A stretch of DNA of 64,000 nt, taken from assembly GCF_001424425.1 (NCBI RefSeq), contig NZ_LMPT01000024.1:91676-155675 (forward strand), read 5' to 3'. Under the pieces are notes generated by a model. It saw nothing but the letters and a program-made list of their open reading frames with translations. It was not told the origin of the DNA and made no database searches. Of this stretch, positions 58,045 through 64,000 are shown piece by piece (position 1 is the first letter of the stretch; each line of letters opens with the position of its first letter). This stretch comes from Acidovorax sp. Leaf191 (lineage in GTDB: Bacteria; Pseudomonadota; Gammaproteobacteria; Burkholderiales; Burkholderiaceae_C). The translations under genes were made by a program, and so were the position numbers.

Positions 58045-58866
58045 TCAAAGATTGCGCACCAATTCAGGGCCAAACTCCGCACCAAATTCGTGCAACCCTT
58101 GTTGGAGGTCTTTCCACGCCGCCGGGACCAGCGGCGCAGGGCCTTTGACGCCCAACTCGATGTGCCGCCCGTATTGTGGATGATCCACGCTGGGCAAACT
58201 GAACACCCGGACACCTGGATGCGATTTTTCGATGCGTTCCATCAAGGGCGTGAGGGCAGCCTCCATGGCGCCGTACACCACCACGGATTGCTCGGTTTGT
58301 GGAGTGCGGTTGAAATGCGCCGCGTAGTGCTGGTCGAGCACGCCTTCGATCATGGGCCAGGCCATGACAGGAAAGCCCGGCACGAAGTGCACCACACCGC
58401 CGCCGGATCCCTCGCAGGTGAACCCTGGAATCTTGTTGTAGGGGTTGGCAATGATGCGGGCGCCCACGGGGAAGGTGCCCATGTTGAGACGGTGCAGGTT
58501 GTCCGGGCGGTCGGCCTCGTAAGGCACACCCTGCTCACGCGCCACATCCTGCATGCGCTCGCGGATCAAGGCTTCTGCCTCGGGGTGCAACGCCAGCTCC
58601 AGGCCCAGCGCGCGGGCTGCGCATTGCCGCGTGTGGTCGTCGGGAGTGGCCCCGATGCCACCGCACGAGAACACGACATCACCCGAGGCAAACGCGCGCT
58701 CCAGGGTGGCGGTGATGCGGTCCGGGTTGTCGCCCACATAGTCCGCGTACGACAGGGCCAGCCCGCGGGCGGCAAGCAGTTCGATGACCTTGGGCATGTG
58801 CTTGTCGGCGCGCTTGCCTGACAGGATTTCGTCGCCGACGATGATGAGGCCGAACTGGGGATTCAT
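58045..58866 (-). CDS. CinA-like molybdopterin-binding (MoCF) domain protein
   Basis: A 273-residue protein with the MoaB/Mog-like domain (about 4-175): I-I-V-G-D-E-I-L-S-G-K-R at the start, C-G-G-I-G-A-T-P-D-D-H-T-R and G-F-P-V-M-A. It lacks the C-terminal amidase part of full CinA. In such stand-alone forms ADP-ribose or nucleotide pyrophosphatase activity is suspected, not shown. Its start overlaps the stop of the EI24 gene (ATGA), and its 3' end contains NtrC sites for glnA. Confidence 0.88.
   Translation of the reverse strand: MNPQFGLIIVGDEILSGKRADKHMPKVIELLAARGLALSYADYVGDNPDRITATLERAFASGDVVFSCGGIGATPDDHTRQCAARALGLELALHPEAEALIRERMQDVAREQGVPYEADRPDNLHRLNMGTFPVGARIIANPYNKIPGFTCEGSGGGVVHFVPGFPVMAWPMIEGVLDQHYAAHFNRTPQTEQSVVVYGAMEAALTPLMERIEKSHPGVRVFSLPSVDHPQYGRHIELGVKGPAPLVPAAWKDLQQGLHEFGAEFGPELVRNL
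58055..58071. promoter_or_regulatory. NtrC-like site 2, inside the neighbouring coding region
   Basis: CGCACCAATTCAGGGCC: one perfect half (GCAC), the same spacer as site 1, one mismatched half (GGGC). Centre about -151. It lies within the last codons of the CinA-like gene. Confidence 0.65.
58078..58094. promoter_or_regulatory. NtrC-like site 3, inside the neighbouring coding region
   Basis: CGCACCAAATTCGTGCA has perfect GCAC-N7-GTGC. Centre about -174, 15 bases upstream of site 2. Encodes part of H-E-F-G-A-E-F of the CinA-like protein. Confidence 0.75.
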
Positions 58867-59831
58867 GGTGGGGGGGTTCCGTGGGCGGGTGGTTCTGGCG
58901 CTGCAAGCGCGGGGGGATTCGGGGGCGCGGCCTTGGCCGGCTCGGCCGGGGCATCCAGGGCCTGTGGCCCGGCATGGGGCGCATCCTGGCCGTTGGTTGA
59001 TGCAGCGGCAGCGGCAGAGATGCGGTCTGCCGCCCCGCCTTCTGCACGCAATTGTTCCAGTGCGGCCAACGCGTAATGCGCGAACCACAGGGAGGAAAAA
59101 GCGAACACCAGGGTGTAGATCCAGATGGCCAGCGGCACCAGCACCACAAACGCTGCGGCGAACACCACGCCGGAGGCCCAAACGATGCTGGGCGCGGCCC
59201 CCAGGTAGCCCGTGACGATGCCGATGCCCAGCAGACTGCTACGGTGACGCTTGAAAATCTCCTGACGCTCTTCCTTGCTGGCGTGATCGGCCAGCGCATC
59301 AAACACCATCACCCGGTACGTGAGCCAGCCCCAGATCAGCGGCGGCAGGATCAGCACCAGCGGCGGTACGAGCCACAGGGGGACGGACACCACCAGCGCG
59401 ATCAAGGCCAACACGGTGGAACTGAGCGACCAGACGATGCTGGCGATGAAGGAGCCACCCTTCTTGCGCGCGAGGTTCGGGAATCGCCGGTCAGCCACCA
59501 GCCCCACCAGCGCCGGCGTCATCAGCACCGCCACGAGCAGCAGGGAGACCACCACGAGCACGGGGGCCACCGCGAGGATCACCATCAAGGGCGCCACCAC
59601 CGAAGCCACATCGCCCAGGCCCCAGCCCTGCAGCCAGTTCCAGAAGCTGGCGAGCACGCTCGATGCGTCGAGCAACCCGCGCATGCCCTGGAGTGCCGCA
59701 TCCCAGTAGAAGTAGCCCAGGCCCAGCGCCAGGCCAAGCATCACCACCAGCGGCAGCACCGACAGCGCCATCACCCGTGGGCGCAGGCAATAGGCTGCAG
59801 CGCGCCAGAAAGAATCAAGCAGTAGTCCCAT
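58863..59831 (-). CDS. EI24 domain membrane protein
   Basis: A 322-residue integral membrane protein with six or more hydrophobic segments over residues 15-265 and a Pro/Ala-rich tail of about 50 residues. EI24/CysZ-type pattern is seen in W-R-A-A-A-Y-C-L-R-P-R and F-D-A-L-A-D-H-A-S-K-E-E-R. CysZ proteins import sulfate, but many EI24 members have no known role. ATG 59831; an ATG at 59843 is closer to the GGAAGG ribosome site. Confidence 0.85.
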   Translation of the reverse strand: MGLLLDSFWRAAAYCLRPRVMALSVLPLVVMLGLALGLGYFYWDAALQGMRGLLDASSVLASFWNWLQGWGLGDVASVVAPLMVILAVAPVLVVVSLLLVAVLMTPALVGLVADRRFPNLARKKGGSFIASIVWSLSSTVLALIALVVSVPLWLVPPLVLILPPLIWGWLTYRVMVFDALADHASKEERQEIFKRHRSSLLGIGIVTGYLGAAPSIVWASGVVFAAAFVVLVPLAIWIYTLVFAFSSLWFAHYALAALEQLRAEGGAADRISAAAAASTNGQDAPHAGPQALDAPAEPAKAAPPNPPALAAPEPPAHGTPPP

Positions 59832-59869
59832 GTCGGCGAGCATACCTTCCCGAAAGAATGCGAGGCCTG

Positions 59870-60883
59870 TCAGGCCCGCCCGAACAACCGGAGCATGCCC
59901 CGCCATTGCTGAGACCAGAAGCCGGTGCCGTAGTCACGCACGCGGCCGTCCGGGCCGGGCTCGACCTGGTCGCGAATGCCGGTCGGGTCGTAGCGCTGCT
60001 CGAAATTGGCGGTGCGCATGAGCATGTCCCACCAGGGCAGCAACACGCCGAAGTTGTGCCCACCCAGCACCACCCGGTGGGTGGGACCGCCGCCAGCATC
60101 CGCCGCGACGGGCTTGAGGGTTTCGTGGCCGATGCCGATGCTGTGGTGCAGGCGGTGAAACCGGGGGCTGACCCACAGCCGTTCGCCCCAGCGGCCAAAC
60201 CACAGCCGCACGTTGGCGTGCTGAAAGCTCTCGCTGAGCTGCGTGATGGCCACGATGGCAATGAACTGCCCAGGTGCCACGCCGATGAGCTGCGCCACGG
60301 CCACGAGGATGGTGTCGCGCAGCAGGTCGTCGAGCAAGTGGTTGCGGTTGTCGCTCCACATCGTCATCTGCCGCTGGGCGTGGTGCAGGGAATGCAGGCG
60401 CCACCACCACTCGAAATGGTGCTGCCCACGGTGGATCCAGTAGTCCACAAAGTCGAACACCACGAGGTACAGCAGCAGGCTGACCCACGGCACGTCGGTG
60501 ACGCCGGGCCACATGCCATCGAGCTGGAAGGTGCTGACACCAGCCACCCGCAAGGCACCGAAGAAGGAGTCGACAAAGGGGTCCACCGCCAGGAACAACC
60601 CCACACGGAAAAGACCGAGCCGGTGGATCAGTGTGTAGAGGATGTCGGTGCGGATCGTGGCGCGGTCGGTGACGGCCTCCACAGGCCTCCAGCGTTGCAG
60701 GGGGCCTATCACCGCGGCAATCACGACCAGCTGAAGCAAACCCACCAGCACCCAGCCCGATGCCTCATAGCCGCTTTCAAGCTGATTGCCCAGGCCCATG
60801 GCGAACATCAGGGGCTGCATCACGCTCTCGAACAGCCATTGCTGTGCAGCGTCAAATCCGTTGCCTAGCCAACCCATGCTCAT
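59870..60883 (-). CDS. Sterol desaturase / fatty acid hydroxylase family protein
   Basis: A 337-residue membrane di-iron enzyme. Several hydrophobic segments alternate with the three histidine boxes: H-R-G-Q-H-H, H-S-L-H-H and H-R-L-H-H. These ligate two irons for hydroxylation or desaturation of lipids; the real substrate is unknown. It is 38 bases upstream of the EI24 gene, same strand. Confidence 0.9.
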   Translation of the reverse strand: MSMGWLGNGFDAAQQWLFESVMQPLMFAMGLGNQLESGYEASGWVLVGLLQLVVIAAVIGPLQRWRPVEAVTDRATIRTDILYTLIHRLGLFRVGLFLAVDPFVDSFFGALRVAGVSTFQLDGMWPGVTDVPWVSLLLYLVVFDFVDYWIHRGQHHFEWWWRLHSLHHAQRQMTMWSDNRNHLLDDLLRDTILVAVAQLIGVAPGQFIAIVAITQLSESFQHANVRLWFGRWGERLWVSPRFHRLHHSIGIGHETLKPVAADAGGGPTHRVVLGGHNFGVLLPWWDMLMRTANFEQRYDPTGIRDQVEPGPDGRVRDYGTGFWSQQWRGMLRLFGRA

Positions 60884-60952
60884 GCTCCATCCATTTCGCC
60901 CAACGCGTTGCCGCGCTGTGTTGTGTTCTGTGCGCCGTCTGCGAGGCCTGGC

Positions 60953-61786
60953 TCAACGTCCTGCCTGCCGGGCGTAGTCCGGGTGCTCGCGCAACGTGCG
61001 AAAGCAAAATCCACGCTCCTTCAAACCGACGATCAAGGGTTCGAGCACCGCGGGCGCCCAGGGATCCTTGCGCGACCAGATGCCCAGGTGCGCCAGGAGG
61101 ATATCGCCACTGCGCACGTCCCGCAGAGCCTTGCGCAACAGCGCATCGTTGCTGGCGCTTTCACTGGGCAATTCGTCACCGAGGAAACCAGCGGGAGACC
61201 AGCCCACATGGGTGTAGCCACAGGAAGCGGCGCTTGCCAGCAACTGGGGCGACGTCTTGCCACCCGGCGCACGGAACAATGGCAACGGCTGCCGTCCAGT
61301 GATGACCTTCAACCGCTCTGCAGCATGCGTCACTTCCTCGCAGTACTGCGCGGCAGTCAGCACAAAGCTTTGACCTTCACGCGGCCCGGCCGAGGGACGG
61401 ACACGGAAGGAAGGATGGCGCGCGTCGCCCAGGTCTGCGCGCCAGTAGGTGTGGCTCCAGGTGTGGGATGCAAACTCGTGGCCTTCCGCCGCCCGCGCCT
61501 TCCACCAGGGCGCCCAATGGTCGCCCAGGCTGCCATCGCCCTCCTTCGTGCGCTCGTTGGCAGCGAAGAAGGTGACACGCACCTGCTGGCGCTGGAGCAC
61601 CTCCGCAACCAGAGGAGCAATGCCCATGTGTCCCGTGTCGAAGGTCAGGTAAACGGGTTTATGGCAGGCATTTTGCGCACTGCCGACGGATGAACAAGCG
61701 CCAAATGCTATTAAAAATATAGCATTTCGCGCAGCCTGCTTCCAGGAAGCTCGCACTGCCGGCACGGCCGTGGCGGAATCAGCCAT
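60953..61786 (-). CDS. Secreted polysaccharide deacetylase
   Basis: A 277-residue NodB-domain enzyme removing N- or O-acetyl groups from a polysaccharide. Signal peptide about 1-38. Motifs: Y-L-T-F-D-T-G (metal Asp), S-H-T-W-S-H (His pair) and F-R-A-P-G-G. The ATG at 61786 overlaps the TGA of the beta-propeller gene (TGATG), so translation is coupled. The signal-peptide codons about 22-34 coincide with a diverged copy of the dispersed repeat. Confidence 0.88.
   Translation of the reverse strand: MADSATAVPAVRASWKQAARNAIFLIAFGACSSVGSAQNACHKPVYLTFDTGHMGIAPLVAEVLQRQQVRVTFFAANERTKEGDGSLGDHWAPWWKARAAEGHEFASHTWSHTYWRADLGDARHPSFRVRPSAGPREGQSFVLTAAQYCEEVTHAAERLKVITGRQPLPLFRAPGGKTSPQLLASAASCGYTHVGWSPAGFLGDELPSESASNDALLRKALRDVRSGDILLAHLGIWSRKDPWAPAVLEPLIVGLKERGFCFRTLREHPDYARQAGR
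61683..61723 (-). repeat. Dispersed palindromic repeat, copy J, within a coding sequence
   Basis: Minus strand GCTATATTTTTAATAGC, then GGCGCTTGTTC and CGTCGG, aligns with copy D (GCTATATTTTCAATAGC, AGCGCTTACTGGTC, GAGCGG). It encodes A-I-F-L-I-A-F-G-A-C of a signal peptide. Diverged, so identity is likely but not certain. Confidence 0.5.
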
Positions 61787-62769
61787 CACCGTGGCGCGTG
61801 CTGCAGTGTCCATACGCCATGGGGCGACTTGCCGACGGTGACCTGACGGACCACCTTCTTGGACTCGGTATCCACCACCGACAGCTTGCGCGCCCAGCGA
61901 GAGCTCACATAGATGAAACGGCCATCGGCAGACACCTCCATGCAATCAGGCCCGCCGGGTACCGGGTAGGACTCCACCACCTGGTAGGTATTCATGTCGA
62001 TCTTGCTGATGGTGTTGGCCACGCGGTTGCTCACGTACAAATGCCGGCCATCCCCGGCTGCGCGGAAGGCGTGCGCACCGCTGCCGGTCTTGATCTTGCG
62101 GATGCTGACAGGCTCGCGACCCGACACGTCGAAGACTTCGACGCTGTCGCTGCCCGTCAACCCCACGAACACGCGTTTGTCATCCGTGCTGCCATACACA
62201 TCGGCCGGCATCGCACCGGTCTTGATGCGCCACTTGATCGTCTGGGTGGCGATATCGATGGCCACCAGCTCGTCACTGTCCTGCATGGTCGAATAGACCG
62301 TCGTGCTCTTGCTATCGATCCACAAGTGGCTCGGCGTGCGCGAGGTAGCCACCCGCTGAACAAGCGTCAGCTCCTTGCCGTCCCACCGGTAGAAGTCCAC
62401 ATGGTTGAGCCGATTCGCGGCCGTGATGAACCACTTCATATCGGGCGTGAAGCGCAAGTGGTACGGGTCGACGATGCCGCGCACCGTGCGCTGCACTTGG
62501 GCCGTGCGCGGGTCGAGGAAGGTCAGCGTGTCACCCAGAGCATTCGCCACGATGAGGGACTTCTCATCGGGGGTGAGGTACAGGTGGTGGGGCTCCTTGC
62601 CCGTGGGAATGCGCGCAGTCTCTGCCCAGGTGGTGGGGTCAATGACACTGACACTGGCTTCCAAAGAGTTCAGCACAAACAACGGGGGCACAGCCGCCAA
62701 GGCCGCACCCATCGACATCCACAAACCACCCAGGGCAACGCACGCACGTGCAATCGAAAAAATCTTCAC
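61786..62769 (-). CDS. YncE-like secreted beta-propeller protein
   Basis: A 327-residue exported protein. Signal peptide about 1-26 after GTG 62769. The rest is seven WD/YVTN-like blades (I-P-T-G-K-E-P-H-H-L-Y-L, Y-V-S-N-R-V-A-N-T-I-S-K-I-D, Y-V-S-S-R-W-A-R-K-L-S-V-V-D). Such propellers bind ligands or partner proteins at the cell surface; no enzymatic motif is seen. Coupled to the deacetylase by a TGATG overlap. Confidence 0.85.
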   Translation of the reverse strand: MKIFSIARACVALGGLWMSMGAALAAVPPLFVLNSLEASVSVIDPTTWAETARIPTGKEPHHLYLTPDEKSLIVANALGDTLTFLDPRTAQVQRTVRGIVDPYHLRFTPDMKWFITAANRLNHVDFYRWDGKELTLVQRVATSRTPSHLWIDSKSTTVYSTMQDSDELVAIDIATQTIKWRIKTGAMPADVYGSTDDKRVFVGLTGSDSVEVFDVSGREPVSIRKIKTGSGAHAFRAAGDGRHLYVSNRVANTISKIDMNTYQVVESYPVPGGPDCMEVSADGRFIYVSSRWARKLSVVDTESKKVVRQVTVGKSPHGVWTLQHAPR

Positions 62770-63025
62770 AAAGCCACTTTCAACACAGCCTTCAAGTGTA
62801 GCGCCGTGCTCGACAAAGACCTGCGCTTTACACGTAACATCCTTGATATAGAACGATTTTTTGCCTCTAACATCAACTTGCGACACGTCGGCGGGAAGCT
62901 GGTCGCCCTTGACTACAGATCCCGAAGCGCGGCGACCTCCATCACCTCGCATGCGGTGCGCCATCGAGGTATTCATCGCTGGCCTGGATGTGCCTCCAGG
63001 CTCTTTAAGTCGGATCGCGAAGCGA

Positions 63026-63772
63026 CTACACGGCGCGGGTCAGCAACTGCAGGTCTTCTTCACCCAGCCAGCGCCACTGGCCCGGTGCGAGATCCATCGG
63101 CAGTGTCATCGCGCCAATGCTCGATCGATGCAGCCCTTCGACGCGATTGCCGACGGCAGCGAGCATGCGCTTGACCTGATGGTACTTGCCTTCTGTCAGG
63201 GTGAGGTCCAGCCGGTGGGTATCGATGATCACGCAGTCGGCAGCCCGGACGGGCTTGGGGTCGTCGTCCAGCACCACCCCCGCCAGAAGCTTCGACACCT
63301 GCGCAGCATCCACGGGGTGCTTGGTCGTCACCTGATACACCTTGGGCACGTGCTTTTTCGGCGAGCTCATGCGATGGATGAACTGCCCATCATCACTGAG
63401 CAGCAGCAAGCCCGTCGTATCCTGATCGAGGCGACCTACCGCTTGCACGCCTTGCACCGCACTTTTGGTGGGACGCTGACGCAACGGGGCCGGCAGCAGG
63501 GTGTAAATGCTCGGGTATGTCGAGGGTTTCTGGGAGCATTCAGTGCCGGCAGGCTTGTGCAGCAGCACATAGGCCTTGTCATGATAGGGCCATTCCGTGC
63601 CTTGCACCCGCAGATGCAGGCCGTCCTCATCGACATCCGCTGCCGCCTCCACCAACGGGTGGTAAGCAGGCTCTCCCGCCGCCTTCACTTCCACGAATCC
63701 TTGCTGGATCAAGCCCGCACAAACTCGGCGCGTTCCGAACCCTTGTGAATACAGAATGTCCTGTAACTGCAT
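63026..63772 (-). CDS. RsuA-family rRNA pseudouridine synthase
   Basis: A 248-residue enzyme converting a specific rRNA uridine to pseudouridine. S4-like N-terminus (about 1-50), then L-L-H-K-P-A-G, the catalytic Asp in G-R-L-D-Q-D-T-T-G-L-L-L-L and E-G-K-Y-H-Q-V-K-R-M. This pattern fits the 16S enzyme RsuA best. ATG 63772 with GAGG upstream. It lies directly after an rRNA operon on the same strand. Confidence 0.93.
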   Translation of the reverse strand: MQLQDILYSQGFGTRRVCAGLIQQGFVEVKAAGEPAYHPLVEAAADVDEDGLHLRVQGTEWPYHDKAYVLLHKPAGTECSQKPSTYPSIYTLLPAPLRQRPTKSAVQGVQAVGRLDQDTTGLLLLSDDGQFIHRMSSPKKHVPKVYQVTTKHPVDAAQVSKLLAGVVLDDDPKPVRAADCVIIDTHRLDLTLTEGKYHQVKRMLAAVGNRVEGLHRSSIGAMTLPMDLAPGQWRWLGEEDLQLLTRAV

Positions 63773-63862
63773 TGCGTCCTCAGTACGACAAGCGGAAAGC
63801 ATGTTGCTTCCCCGGGACTATTCGAAAGTGCGAATAGCCGATTGAAATAGCAATCCACAAAG

Positions 63863-63896
63863 CAAAACGCCCTTCTACTCTAAGAGCAGAAGGGCG
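63863..63896 (-). terminator. Intrinsic terminator of the rRNA operon
   Basis: Minus strand: CCGCCCTTCTGC / GTAGAAGGGCG stem, five-base loop region, then TTTTGCTTTG. It starts 15 bases beyond the 5S 3' end. Confidence 0.88.
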
Positions 63897-63910
63897 GTTT
63901 GGGCTGTAAG

Positions 63911-64000
63911 AGCCTGACGATGACCTACTTTCACACGGGAACCCGCACTATCATCGGCGCAAAGTCGTTTCACTGTCCTGTTCGGGATGGGAAGGAGTGG
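63911..64000 (-). rRNA. rrf: 5S ribosomal RNA, 3' part (cut by window edge)
   Basis: On the minus strand the sequence runs CCCATCCCGAACAGGACAG ... GCGCCGATGATAGTGCGGG ... AAAGTAGGTCATCGTCAGG, the conserved 3' three quarters of bacterial 5S rRNA. About 90 of 120 bases are inside. The 16S and 23S genes must lie to the right of the window. Confidence 0.96.

Noticed and set aside
63829..63855. Eleventh copy of the palindromic repeat near the rrn terminator
   Set aside because: Only a short GCTATTTCAAT-like part is shared; the GCGCTT and AAGCGG core is missing.

Overview
The window is GC-rich chromosomal DNA (one clearly AT-richer patch near 30.6-31.5 kb) whose gene content and protein types point to a betaproteobacterium of the Comamonadaceae, most like Acidovorax and relatives. 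This placement rests on recognising protein families and the 5S rRNA 3' end, not on a database search. The window opens in the 3' end of an amidase gene and closes inside a 5S rRNA on the minus strand.

Layout. 0-5.4 kb: amidase tail, D-amino-acid dehydrogenase-like oxidase, NAD(P)H-hydrate repair enzyme, and an AraC regulator divergent from an alpha/beta hydrolase. 5.5-12 kb: RNase R, two identical tRNA-Leu(CAG) genes, a YpeA-like acetyltransferase and a large DUF349 protein with a long leader. 12-17 kb: a gene-free stretch with transcription signals, a membrane-anchored lytic transglycosylase, a ZTP riboswitch in front of glyA, nrdR and an EamA exporter. 17-25 kb: 5'-nucleotidase lipoprotein, aroC, a PAS-GAF-GGDEF-EAL protein with a degenerate GGDEF motif, CBS protein, metY and a hydrolase. 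25-32 kb: membrane proteins (DUF418, DUF962, YihY, DUF2069), a FAD-linked oxidase, an AT-rich orphan gene and a GNAT protein.

32-42.4 kb is a nine-gene minus-strand polyol (sorbitol/mannitol/arabitol-type) locus: binding protein, two permeases, ATPase, SDR dehydrogenase, long-chain mannitol-type dehydrogenase, AraC regulator, xylulokinase and PfkB kinase. The expected flow is import, oxidation to a ketose, then phosphorylation. A 126-bp imperfect palindrome separates the binding-protein gene from the permeases. 42.8-47.8 kb is an iron-siderophore signalling set (FecI-type sigma, FecR, TonB receptor) with a Fur-like box over the sigma-gene promoter. 47.9-52.6 kb carries thyA, a His-rich DUF4337 protein, folA, xth and a DUF2383 protein. 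52.8-58 kb is the nitrogen control block ntrC-ntrB-(DUF4124)-glnA, with a sigma-54 promoter and three NtrC-like sites, two of them inside the neighbouring coding region. 58-63.8 kb holds a minus-strand run: CinA-like, EI24, fatty acid hydroxylase family, a coupled deacetylase/beta-propeller pair and an RsuA-type pseudouridine synthase, followed by the rrn terminator and 5S rRNA.

The most striking element that genes do not explain is a dispersed palindromic repeat of about 60 bp, seen in roughly ten copies. It sits mostly at gene ends, several times supplies or overlaps the stop codon, and in one case appears to have become part of a signal-peptide coding sequence. No prophage, insertion sequence, CRISPR array or integrase was found.
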